A DNA stretch of 11,093 nt from UBA7662 sp041688385 (GTDB lineage Bacteria; Bacteroidota; Bacteroidia; UBA7662): the NCBI GenBank assembly GCA_041688385.1, contig JBDNIH010000030.1, forward strand, positions 1 through 11,093, given 5' to 3'. Each line of letters opens with the position of its first letter. Within the stretch, counting starts at the first letter, position 1. Positions 1 to 7,574 of the stretch are shown one piece after another. A program made the translations under genes and the position numbers. Below the pieces are notes generated by a model. The model was not told the DNA's origin. It saw nothing but the letters and a program-made list of their open reading frames with translations, and did not search any database.

Positions 1-1325
1 CGAATCAACTCTTGGGTGCCACCCGGTTGTTCGGAAGGAATTTCCGGCTTGGTTTGGCCTGATATTGTAATCCGGTTCGGCGCTATGCCAAAGGTATTCA
101 CCAGATAGTTTTTTACCGAACTCGACATGGCTTTTCCGTCCTCCGCACCTTTTTCAGACGAACCCACCAAGCTGACATTTGCTTTCGAGTTTTTCTGCAT
201 CCGGTCGCCAAGCACGTTGAGTACATTGTAATAAACCACCATCTGACGGTCTGAGCGACCCGATAAACGTTTTGGGGCAAGCACTTCTAGTCGGTCCTCT
301 TTAAAGTTTTTTACCTGAGCTGGTTCCAACAAAACATACCTGTCTGGTATATCCGTCGAGCCCAGATCAAAAAACACATAGTTACGAATCGGGAAAGTCT
401 CCCGCATCCTGCGTTCTACTGGTATGTTGGCAGGTGCGTAAACGGCGAGCCTAACTTCAGATTTGACCACAACAGCAGGTGGCACCACAGGCACCAGAAC
501 GCGTTCGCTTTCTTCTGGCGCAACTTTATTTCCGCTGCCAAATTTTAAGGCAGCTCCAACCCTAACCGTAGTTAAGTTCCAGGTTTCTGTTGAGCGCGGG
601 TCCTGTCCGAAATACGGATGAAAAGAGACAAAGGGAGCCAAAACCGTTTTGGTTTTATTCTCCTCATTGCTCAACTCGATATCCCAAGCTGCACCTATTT
701 GCATCGATAACAACGTTTTACGCATATCACTGAAATCGCCTGCTACGGGCGCATCTGCTACCTGCGCTGGAAAAGCAGGGTTGGTACCGAGCTGATAGTT
801 GAACGATTTGTTCATATTAAATGCAATGCGTGGTCCGCCAAAGAGGTAAAAATTCGACTTAAACGGCGCGAAACGCAGGTTTGGCTCGATGGTCAAATAA
901 TTGAGTTTGGTATTGAGATCAGCCGGGCAATCACAAGCCGTTAACTGCTCATCAAATGTGCCTTTTCGGCTGTCGTAACCCAGCATCAATTGGAAACCCC
1001 AACGTGAATTCGGGCGATGAAAAGCTACCATAGGCGCGGCATACAGGCCTAACCCCAAACCATTGTGAAAAGTAACTGGCGGGGTAAAGCTGCTATTCAG
1101 CATATTGGTTGAACCTCGGTAGAAGTTGATGTTACCACCAACTGCTGCACCAAACCACCAGTTTGGATGGGTATACACATCTGCTTTCGCGGTTGTATCC
1201 GTTTTTTCTTGCGCCGTTGCCGGTTGCTGAAAGGCGGTGAAAGTGAGTAAGCCCAAGAGCAAACCCGATTTTCTTAGGACCTGCGCTATAGGCAAATCCG
1301 TATGGATATTAAATTTCAATTTCAT
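1..1325 (-). CDS. Outer-membrane beta-barrel protein with divergent OmpA-like C-terminal domain (partial, 3' end missing)
   Basis: My translation from the ATG at 1325 stays open for 441 codons and runs off the left edge, so the C-terminus is missing. A positively charged N-terminus and hydrophobic stretch (about residues 18-33) end in a likely signal peptidase I site near ATAQ (36-39). Residues about 55-265 alternate in the way of a beta-barrel (for example WWFGAAVGGNINFY, FYLFGGPRIAF, VRVGAALKFG). A proline/valine-rich linker (about 275-300) leads to an OmpA-like region beginning RNYVFFDLGSTDIPDRY (314-330), with VSLVGSSEKG near 384-393 and FGIAPNRITISG near 412-423. In classical OmpA domains the second of these reads roughly GHTDxxG, so the aspartate that contacts diaminopimelate appears to be absent. 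Family knowledge: such proteins sit in the outer membrane and often hold peptidoglycan. The start lies 9 bp after the stop of the ice-binding-like lipoprotein gene, implying co-transcription. Barrel plus OmpA assignment is fairly sure; the ligand is unknown. Confidence 0.82.
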   Translation of the reverse strand, partial: MKLKFNIHTDLPIAQVLRKSGLLLGLLTFTAFQQPATAQEKTDTTAKADVYTHPNWWFGAAVGGNINFYRGSTNMLNSSFTPPVTFHNGLGLGLYAAPMVAFHRPNSRWGFQLMLGYDSRKGTFDEQLTACDCPADLNTKLNYLTIEPNLRFAPFKSNFYLFGGPRIAFNMNKSFNYQLGTNPAFPAQVADAPVAGDFSDMRKTLLSMQIGAAWDIELSNEENKTKTVLAPFVSFHPYFGQDPRSTETWNLTTVRVGAALKFGSGNKVAPEESERVLVPVVPPAVVVKSEVRLAVYAPANIPVERRMRETFPIRNYVFFDLGSTDIPDRYVLLEPAQVKNFKEDRLEVLAPKRLSGRSDRQMVVYYNVLNVLGDRMQKNSKANVSLVGSSEKGAEDGKAMSSSVKNYLVNTFGIAPNRITISGQTKPEIPSEQPGGTQELI

Positions 1326-1334
1326 GGTTTTAGC

Positions 1335-3038
1335 TTAAGGTCTGTTAATGGTATTGCCACTGGTCATAACTACTGAGCCATTTCTAGCCAGCATTCTTCC
1401 TTCGGCAACAGCTCCTGAATTCATCGTGATAGATTGCAAGGCGAGTATATTTCCTTTGAAGACGGTAAAGTCGCCAATGGTCGCCGAGCTACCCGTTTGC
1501 CAGAATACATTTTTCGCTTGGGCGCCTCCCGACAAAATTACGCTGCCACCTGCACCGCCAACGGTAGTGAAAGCAGAGGCAATCTGGAAGATCCATACGG
1601 CATTCGCATCCCCTTGCGCATCGAGCGTTAAATTGCCCGATTGTATGAGCATAGAGGAAGTTGATTTATAGATGCCAGGAGCAAGTGTAGTACCACCCAA
1701 GTCACCCGACACGGTCTGCGGCGCTGGAGTTGTGGCAGCAGCAGCAAAGTCATAGGCCGCAACCAAGTCAAGCTGTGCTTGTTGGAGCATGGCGGCGGTC
1801 CCTGCTGGAATTAAGTCGTCGGCTGCATAAATAGCGCCATTAACAACAACAGCCGGCGGGAAACCTACTACGGAAACACGGAAGCCAGGATAAATACCGA
1901 CATCCAAATCATTAATAACGCTGAATCCAGCATTGTTTCTTACACCCACACCGGCCATGATGCCAAAACGTGCGACGGTATTCAGATTAACAACTGCAGG
2001 TCCCAGTGGTGTTACGGTAGAGAAAGTCCAATTGTAATCGTTGTCCATAGGAGTGCCCGACAAATCCAAAGCGGCTGTGGTAATGGTGGCCGTATAGCTC
2101 AAACCCGAAAGCAGGGGTACATCCGGCGTGAAGGTGGCGGTATTACCGGCGTAGCTCACAATACCATTCACCACATTTACACCTTGCATCAACAAGAAGC
2201 TGGTCGGTAAAATGGTCAAAGGATCCATAGGCACGCTGAAGGTGGCGGTAACAGGCACATTCAAGGCTACACCCGTTTCATTCGGCGTAGGCGTTGTAGA
2301 AACTACGACAGGCGCTGCAATATTAGAAGTGGTGAAGCTCCAAGCAAAATCAAACTGTAAAGGAACACCGGTACTGCTCTGTGCACCTCTGGTTACGACG
2401 GCCGTATACAAGGTGTTGTTCAGCAGTTGGTCGTTAGGTGTGAAGTAAGCAACAGCATTGGCGTAAGTAACGGCTCCCGGAATAATATTACCGTTCTGGT
2501 ACAACACAAACGTACCGTTGTTTAAAGTTACAGGATCCATTGGCATATTAAAACATGCTTTTACGACCTTGTTGACAATTACATTCACAGCATCAATGGC
2601 GGGGTCAGAACAAACCACCATAGGCGACAAAATAGCCCCTGTAGCGAAAGTCCATACATAATCCTCCTGAAGTGCGTTGCCCATCCGGTCCTTCGCACTT
2701 CGTTTTATGGTAGCCCGGTAAGTGGTGTTCACGTTTAACAAGCTATCTGGAACAAACGACAGCGTAGAAGTGGCATCGTCGTAGGTGAGCGTACCGGGGA
2801 GTGCCGGCGAAGCAGTTAATGTAAAAACGTCACCGGTGATGGTGGCGGGATCCATTTTGCTTTTAAAGGTGGCGCGTATCACCTGGTCGAGGGGTACGCC
2901 TACAGCATCCCGCGCGGGAATGGTAGAAAGTACTTCGGGACAGGTTCCAACGACCTCTTGAAAGGTATCTTTTTTACAACCACCCAACAGGATGGCTATA
3001 AATAAAGAGAATAGGGTAAGTAATTTTCTTGGTCTCAT
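1335..3038 (-). CDS. Lipoprotein with three Ig-like (Big_5) repeats and a C-terminal ice-binding-like (DUF3494) domain
   Basis: The 567-residue product begins with a lipoprotein signal, lipobox LLGGC with Cys21, followed by KKD, so it should be lipidated and may be displayed outside. Three Ig-like repeats follow at about residues 33-131, 138-238 and 243-341. Each carries a Met-Asp-Pro motif (62-64, 167-169, 271-273; spacing 105 and 104) and ends in a WTF/WSF strand, as in the Big_5 family. Residues about 352-565 match the DUF3494 ice-binding-like fold: ARFGIMAGVGVRNNAG, a helix region (about 405-435), TVSGDLGGTTLAPGIYKS, LTLDAQGDANAVWIFQI, NVFWQTGSSATIG, FKGNILALQSITMNSGA and GRMLARNGSVV. Known members of this beta-solenoid family bind ice, but many homologues occur in warm-habitat bacteria and may act as adhesins, so actual ice binding is an inference. 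The protein ends right after the domain, with no T9SS sorting tail. It is probably transcribed with the downstream OmpA-like gene. Confidence 0.88.
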   Translation of the reverse strand: MRPRKLLTLFSLFIAILLGGCKKDTFQEVVGTCPEVLSTIPARDAVGVPLDQVIRATFKSKMDPATITGDVFTLTASPALPGTLTYDDATSTLSFVPDSLLNVNTTYRATIKRSAKDRMGNALQEDYVWTFATGAILSPMVVCSDPAIDAVNVIVNKVVKACFNMPMDPVTLNNGTFVLYQNGNIIPGAVTYANAVAYFTPNDQLLNNTLYTAVVTRGAQSSTGVPLQFDFAWSFTTSNIAAPVVVSTTPTPNETGVALNVPVTATFSVPMDPLTILPTSFLLMQGVNVVNGIVSYAGNTATFTPDVPLLSGLSYTATITTAALDLSGTPMDNDYNWTFSTVTPLGPAVVNLNTVARFGIMAGVGVRNNAGFSVINDLDVGIYPGFRVSVVGFPPAVVVNGAIYAADDLIPAGTAAMLQQAQLDLVAAYDFAAAATTPAPQTVSGDLGGTTLAPGIYKSTSSMLIQSGNLTLDAQGDANAVWIFQIASAFTTVGGAGGSVILSGGAQAKNVFWQTGSSATIGDFTVFKGNILALQSITMNSGAVAEGRMLARNGSVVMTSGNTINRP

Positions 3039-3378
3039 GACGATTGGTTTACAGGGCCAGAGGCAACATAATAATTGGCATGCCTCAGCTGAACAAAGGT
3101 TGTTGGTCTACAAGCCCAGACTGTTATTCATTAAACTAATTATATTACATAATTTACTGTAAAACAGTGGGTAAGCCTAACTTTAAAAATATAACTCATT
3201 GAAATAAAGCGTATTAAGAGCGCTTCTGAGCTGTTTTCGTAGGGCCCAACCAAGCTCACCCTACTAGTCTCCGTCAGCAACACTATAAGACCTGGCCCGA
3301 CAGAACATTTCAAATACGAAGGGCATTCAGACCATATTCCCTTCAAGCAACTGCATGAAACTCCTTCACCTAACGAAT
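3039..3378. other. Non-coding region upstream of the ice-binding-like lipoprotein gene
   Basis: About 340 bp lie between the glmS terminator and the lipoprotein start. The stretch 3128-3195 is very AT-rich and holds a short perfect inverted repeat, ACTGT-AAA-ACAGT (3156-3168). On the minus strand, AACCTTTG (3101-3094) matches seven of eight positions of the Bacteroidota -7 element TAnnTTTG but has no convincing -33 partner. The promoter of the lipoprotein/OmpA pair must lie here or nearby, but I cannot place it. I see no tRNA, no recognisable structured RNA and no credible gene. Confidence 0.5.
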
Positions 3379-3432
3379 AAAAAAAGGTGTCCTCGATCAG
3401 TTGCCTAGCCGACAACCAATCAAGGACACCTT
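3379..3432 (-). terminator. Strong rho-independent terminator of the glmS operon
   Basis: Read on the minus strand, AAGGTGTCCTTGAT (3432-3419) pairs with ATCGAGGACACCTT (3397-3384) using one G-U pair. The stem continues through a tandem U-G/G-U step and a six-pair inner helix GTTGTC/GGCAAC, giving about 22 consecutive pairs and a 5-nt loop (3410-3406). The stem is followed directly by a T-run (complement of A 3385-3379), then ATTCG. It starts 21 nt after the glmS stop codon. On the plus strand the hairpin is followed by TTGATAATTT, which is not a good U-tract, so it acts mainly on the minus strand. Confidence 0.9.
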
Positions 3433-3453
3433 GATAATTTGATGTGAGTACTA

Positions 3454-5292
3454 CTATTCTACCGTAACCGACTTCGCCAAATTACGGGGCTGATCTACAT
3501 TACAACCACGCATCACAGCGATGTGGTACGCCAGCAATTGTAATGGAATAGTCGCTACCAAAGGCATGAAGGCTTCTATCGTATCCGGCACTTCAATTAC
3601 GTATTCAGATAGTTTTTTCACTTCCACATCCCCTTCGGTAACGATTGAAATGATGCGGCCTTTGCGGGCTTTTACTTCCTGGATGTTGCTAAGTACTTTG
3701 TCGTACTGCGAATTTTGAGTAGCGATAATCACCACCGGCATATTCTCGTCGATGAGCGCGATTGGACCGTGCTTCATCTCGGCAGCAGGATAACCTTCGG
3801 CGTGGATGTAAGAGATCTCTTTCAGTTTCAATGCCCCTTCGAGAGCTACTGGAAACTGGTATCCTCTGCCTAAATAGAGACAGTTGTGGACGTCTTTGAA
3901 TTGTTCGGCTACCGTTTTGATGTAGTCGTTGGCCAACAACGCTCTTTCTACTTTCTGTGGAATTTGCTCCAACTCGAACAGGTAGTGGTTGAGCTTGCTT
4001 TGCGAGATAGCTCCTTTTTTGAAGCCAATCCACAACGCGATTTGCGCTAAAACAGTCACCTGTGCAGTAAACGCCTTGGTAGATGCCACACCAATCTCTG
4101 GGCCGGCATGGGTATAAGCACCCGAATGGGTAGCACGCGGTATGCTCGAGCCAACTACATTACATACGCCAAGTACTGTTGCACCTTTCGACTTCGCCAA
4201 TTCAATGGCTGCCAGCGTATCTGCTGTTTCGCCCGACTGGGAGATAGCAATAACGATATCGTCGTTCAAGATAACTGGATCGCGGTATCGGAATTCCGAT
4301 GCATATTCAACCTCTACAGGTATGCGCGCGAAATCTTCTATGAGGTATTCTGCTACCAATCCGGCATGCCAAGAAGTACCACAGGCGATGACCAAAATAC
4401 GTTTCGCATTCATGAGTTTGTGCTGGTACTCCAGCAAACCGCCCATGTGGATGTGGCCCGTTTTTGAATCAATACGACCCCGCATCGAATCAAAAATAGA
4501 TCTTGGCTGCTCGTAAATTTCTTTGAGCATAAAGTGCTCGAAACCCCCTTTTTCAATCATCTCCAACTGCAAATCCAATTCCTGCACATAGGCAGGCTTG
4601 GCTTCATTGGTGATGGTTTTGATAGATAAAGTGCGGTTTTTAATGATGGCCATCTCGCTATCGTTCAGATAAACGACCGATTTGGTATACTCAATTATAG
4701 GTGATGCATCGGAGGCCATCAGGAATTCGTTGTTGCCAACACCCACCACCAAAGGCGAACCTTTGCGCGCTGCAACCAACATCTCCGGCTCCTGACGTGA
4801 GATAACCACAATGGCAAATGCACCATGTACCTGATTCAATGCTAAACGAACAGCTTCGTCGAAAGCTACTTTTTCGTGGGTATAGATATCTTCTATCAGG
4901 TGAACCAATACTTCGGTATCGGTTTGGCTGAGAAAAGTATGGCCTTTGCTTTCTAGCTGTGCTTTAATGGCGGCGTAGTTTTCGATAATGCCGTTGTGCA
5001 CCAAGGCCAACAATTCATTCTGACCGAAGTGCGGGTGTGCATTTTCATCGTTCGGCTCGCCATGGGTAGCCCAACGGGTGTGCCCGATGCCGATAGTTCC
5101 TTCATGATCGCTGGACATTGCCAGCTTTTCCATAGCCGCGACTTTGCCCGCCTTTTTATAGGTTTTAATCTTCCCCTCATCTAAAATGGCAATTCCAGAA
5201 CTGTCGTAACCACGGTATTCGAGTCTTTTTAATCCCTTTATAAGTATAGGCGCTGCTTGCTGATTGCCGATATAGGCTACAATTCCACACAT
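3454..5292 (-). CDS. glmS: Glutamine--fructose-6-phosphate aminotransferase (isomerizing)
   Basis: GlmS converts fructose-6-phosphate and glutamine to glucosamine-6-phosphate, the first committed step to UDP-GlcNAc for peptidoglycan and lipid A in the cytoplasm. The 612-residue length is normal for the family. The N-terminal glutaminase begins MCGIVAYIGN, where Cys2 is the nucleophile after Met removal, followed by EYRGYDSSGIA, GHTRWATHGEPNDENAHPH, VHNGIIENY and SQTDTEVLVHLIE. Two SIS isomerase domains follow, with ACGTSWHAG, AISQSGETADTLAA, GVASTKAFTAQV and YLGRGYQFPVALEGALKLKE. The C-terminal tail NLAKSVTVE is the conserved sugar-site segment. The gene starts 7 bp after the DUF4270 stop and is last in its operon, just before the terminator. 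A TACATTTA element (5321-5314, minus), 21 nt before the start, could be a weak internal promoter. No glmS ribozyme is visible in the 7-bp leader. Confidence 0.98.
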   Translation of the reverse strand: MCGIVAYIGNQQAAPILIKGLKRLEYRGYDSSGIAILDEGKIKTYKKAGKVAAMEKLAMSSDHEGTIGIGHTRWATHGEPNDENAHPHFGQNELLALVHNGIIENYAAIKAQLESKGHTFLSQTDTEVLVHLIEDIYTHEKVAFDEAVRLALNQVHGAFAIVVISRQEPEMLVAARKGSPLVVGVGNNEFLMASDASPIIEYTKSVVYLNDSEMAIIKNRTLSIKTITNEAKPAYVQELDLQLEMIEKGGFEHFMLKEIYEQPRSIFDSMRGRIDSKTGHIHMGGLLEYQHKLMNAKRILVIACGTSWHAGLVAEYLIEDFARIPVEVEYASEFRYRDPVILNDDIVIAISQSGETADTLAAIELAKSKGATVLGVCNVVGSSIPRATHSGAYTHAGPEIGVASTKAFTAQVTVLAQIALWIGFKKGAISQSKLNHYLFELEQIPQKVERALLANDYIKTVAEQFKDVHNCLYLGRGYQFPVALEGALKLKEISYIHAEGYPAAEMKHGPIALIDENMPVVIIATQNSQYDKVLSNIQEVKARKGRIISIVTEGDVEVKKLSEYVIEVPDTIEAFMPLVATIPLQLLAYHIAVMRGCNVDQPRNLAKSVTVE

Positions 5293-5299
5293 GATATGG

Positions 5300-6619
5300 T
5301 TACTTTAACTTTGTAAATGTAAGTATGAGTCGGGGTCGATACAACGGATTCGTATGATTAGACGAGGCGATGATGGCTCGGTTAACCGTCGACACAGTAT
5401 TTAACGGTATTAAACGCAGGCCATAATCTGGCCGAGTGGATGCCAACTGCAGCTGGACATAACGGGTAATACCAAAAGTATACTTCCCATCCTCCAGGGC
5501 TCCGCCGTAATACCGCTCAAGCAAATCGGGCATAGCATTTGGTAAGTTTGCATTCAGCGAATCACTAGGCAGTAAAAACATGCGCGTAGGCGCCGGTGCC
5601 AAGTCGGTATTACTACCCGGTACAACGGTGAAAACCAAATCGGCCTTATTGATGGCTACATCAAAATTTTCGATTAGTTTTTTGAGATACGGGAAATCCA
5701 CTCGGATTTTGACCCCTGTTCCGGCCTGAACATAATTTTCTTCAATCAACGGACTCGTATTACCGATGGCTGTTGCCAAAGGCGTTCCTGTATAATCAAA
5801 ACGGAAGCTGTTAAAATAAGCAATGTCACCACGGCCTACCATATCAAAACGGCGGCGGATGGTATCGTTGCGGTAATAGAGGAACATGCCATTCAATACC
5901 GAACGTGGGATAATATTCAACATGATGCCCGGCTGGGCACCTGCAACCTCAGCAGTGATGGCAATTCCTTTAAAAAAGTTAAGGAAATTGGCATTATTCG
6001 CCAAATCAGCCGTACCAGATGCTGCCAAAACCCGCTGCGCCAATTCGGCGCTCAATGGAATACGAATAATCGGCTGATATTCAATCATCGTATCTCCACC
6101 CGCAAGTAAAGGCTCACTCGCACTTACCCGCGATTTTGGTCGGGGTAAATAGGAATAGCTGGCCAAAGGCGTTGGCTTTACATTCAACCGCCGGTTGGTG
6201 AAGTAGGTCGAGTCAACAGACATACTTTCATCCAATTCATATATTTTAATGGTGATGGCTTGGGTAGTGTCTCCCACATAAGTGTCAATCGCTAACGACA
6301 ATACCAGGGAATCGGCCGTTACATTTTGACCCAAATCCACATTTTCGGTGGTAAGCAAAGTCTGAAAATAGCTAATCGCTTCGGCCCTGCCGAATACTGG
6401 ATCGTTGATCACCCCAAAGGCCTTACGCGAAGGGAACTGCGATTCTACGCTGTCTTCATCCACCGTATAGGTGACCACCGAAAAGGTATCGAGGCGAAAA
6501 ACGCCCACGCCATCCACATTGGGTAATAAATCTAATCCTAAAGAGCCTTCCTCATTACAAGAAGAAAAAAGCGCTGCAAAAAACAGCGCTACAGTAGCTA
6601 AACGAAAGCTTTTGATCAT
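5300..6619 (-). CDS. DUF4270 family lipoprotein
   Basis: The 439-residue product has a lipoprotein signal with Cys21 (ALFSSC) followed by NEEGSLGLDLLP, the usual opening of DUF4270 proteins of Bacteroidota. Further family-like stretches are AFGVINDPVFGRAEAISYFQT, a run of beta-rich sequence, and the C-terminal RPRLILTFTKLK. The acidic pair right after Cys-Asn resembles, but does not prove, a surface-export signal of Bacteroidota lipoproteins. The family's biochemical function is not known to me. Its start codon overlaps the stop of the GT5-like gene as ATGA, so the two are probably translationally coupled, and glmS follows after 7 bp. This context suggests an envelope role linked to amino-sugar or cell-wall supply, but that is inference. 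Confidence 0.87.
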   Translation of the reverse strand: MIKSFRLATVALFFAALFSSCNEEGSLGLDLLPNVDGVGVFRLDTFSVVTYTVDEDSVESQFPSRKAFGVINDPVFGRAEAISYFQTLLTTENVDLGQNVTADSLVLSLAIDTYVGDTTQAITIKIYELDESMSVDSTYFTNRRLNVKPTPLASYSYLPRPKSRVSASEPLLAGGDTMIEYQPIIRIPLSAELAQRVLAASGTADLANNANFLNFFKGIAITAEVAGAQPGIMLNIIPRSVLNGMFLYYRNDTIRRRFDMVGRGDIAYFNSFRFDYTGTPLATAIGNTSPLIEENYVQAGTGVKIRVDFPYLKKLIENFDVAINKADLVFTVVPGSNTDLAPAPTRMFLLPSDSLNANLPNAMPDLLERYYGGALEDGKYTFGITRYVQLQLASTRPDYGLRLIPLNTVSTVNRAIIASSNHTNPLYRPRLILTFTKLK

Positions 6620-7443
6620 ACCAAAACAGGCTGGGCAGCTAATAATTTTTGATAGAACGCATAATGTGCCTCAACTTGTTCATCAGCAACCGTATTTTCT
6701 AATACAGGTTTGTCGAGCTGCTCAATGAAGCTCCGCACATCGCTATCTATATCGGTTGTATTGATAGTGATAGCATCGGCGTAAGCCGCACCACCTTTGT
6801 ACAGGCTACTTACATCACCACCTTCAAAATGGGCCAAGGCTTCCTTGTCAACATCTTCTATCATCGCTTTTGAAACAAAATCAGACGGGAAAACTTCATT
6901 AAACTGGGTGCCATGCACGCCAAAAATCACCTTGCTGTCTTTGAAGACTGGCGTTTGGTTGTAGAATTTTTTGAGATAAACGGGGATGAGGGAAGTCATC
7001 CAGCCGCTACAATAAATAATATCGGGCGACCAACCGAGTTTGAGCACGGTCTCGAGCACACCTTTATTGAAAAAGATCATACGCTCGTGGTTATCATCGA
7101 AGAACTTCTCGTTTTCATCACGCAAAATATATTTACGCTGGAAATAGTCTTCATTGTCGAGAAAATAAACCTGCATTTTGGCCTGTGGCAAAGAGGCTAC
7201 CTTGATGATCAAAGGATTGTCGTTGTCGCCAATGACAATATTTATGCCCGAGAGACGTACCACTTCATGGAGGCGGTGACGACGCTCGTTGATGCAGCCA
7301 TAACGCGGCATGAGTACCCTAATTTCCATGCCTTTTTCTTGCATAGCTTTAGGGAGTTCAAGGGCCAAGTCGGCGATTTCAGAAAGATTAACGTAAGGTT
7401 GCATCTCATGTGCAACAAAAAGGATCCGGGTTTTCCTATCCAT
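6616..7443 (-). CDS. Stand-alone GT5 (starch/glycogen synthase N-terminal) domain protein, probably not a glycogen synthase
   Basis: The 275-residue product resembles the N-terminal Rossmann domain of bacterial GlgA: RILFVAHEMQPY at the start, LPKAMQEKGMEIRVLMPRYG (30-49), FFNKGVLETVLKLGWSPDI (124-142) and VIFGVHGTQFNEVFP. It is only about half the usual GlgA length of roughly 480 residues and lacks the C-terminal GT1-like domain that carries the nucleotide-sugar-binding glutamates. The ADP-glucose lysine motif KTGG is NLSE here (19-22), and the HxHDW segment with the catalytic histidine reads YCSGW (144-148). It is usually annotated 'glycogen/starch synthase' in Bacteroidota, but these losses argue against that activity; a structural or regulatory role is possible. 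It is the first gene of the operon with DUF4270 and glmS, divergent from panC. The ATG at 7443 gives the start normally expected, directly before the first beta strand. Confidence 0.83.
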   Translation of the reverse strand: MDRKTRILFVAHEMQPYVNLSEIADLALELPKAMQEKGMEIRVLMPRYGCINERRHRLHEVVRLSGINIVIGDNDNPLIIKVASLPQAKMQVYFLDNEDYFQRKYILRDENEKFFDDNHERMIFFNKGVLETVLKLGWSPDIIYCSGWMTSLIPVYLKKFYNQTPVFKDSKVIFGVHGTQFNEVFPSDFVSKAMIEDVDKEALAHFEGGDVSSLYKGGAAYADAITINTTDIDSDVRSFIEQLDKPVLENTVADEQVEAHYAFYQKLLAAQPVLV

Positions 7444-7468
7444 AATGACGAAATAAACACCTGTTTCA

Positions 7469-7506
7469 GACAGAAATGAATTACAAAAATATAGAAAAAT
7501 TCTGTC
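7469..7506. repeat. Short inverted repeat flanking the candidate promoter
   Basis: GACAGAA (7469-7475) and TTCTGTC (7500-7506) are perfect 7-base inverted arms with 24 bp between them, and they bracket the candidate -7 element. Such an arrangement could be an operator, but a 7-bp match in AT-rich DNA can occur by chance. Confidence 0.3.
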
Positions 7507-7512
7507 ATTAAA
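7484..7512 (-). promoter_or_regulatory. Candidate promoter of the GT5-DUF4270-glmS operon
   Basis: On the minus strand TATTTTTG (7491-7484) fits the Bacteroidota -7 consensus TAnnTTTG at every fixed position. Seventeen bases upstream is TTTA (7512-7509), a partial match to the -33 TTTG. The element lies 40 bp before the GT5 start codon, in a divergent region of 131 bp. No TAnnTTTG match exists on the plus strand for panC; the nearest is TACATTTA (7525-7532), seven of eight, 42 bp before its start. Confidence 0.45.
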
Positions 7513-7574
7513 GTGAAATCAGTTTACATTTACCCGAAATCCGCGTTTTCTGACCCTATACTGCGCCTCCTGAC

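Noticed and set aside
1335..3038. Regular spacing of three related segments as a DNA repeat or mobile element
   Set aside because: The similarity is mainly at protein level (Big_5 repeats with a shared Met-Asp-Pro motif); there is no direct repeat of useful length or transposase.
3140..3415. A 91-codon minus-strand open frame between glmS and the lipoprotein gene
   Set aside because: It starts inside the glmS terminator hairpin, has no recognisable domain or protein-like composition, and lies in AT-rich intergenic DNA.
5293..5299. glmS ribozyme or riboswitch ahead of glmS
   Set aside because: Only 7 bp separate the stop of the DUF4270 gene from the glmS start, and no such RNA element is apparent.
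5306..5313. TAACTTTG on the plus strand, a perfect -7 consensus match
   Set aside because: It points away from any gene on that strand, lies at the end of the DUF4270 coding region, and is likely chance.
6913..7479. A 188-codon plus-strand open frame
   Set aside because: It is antisense to the well-supported GT5-like gene and to the start of its promoter region, with no recognisable motif.
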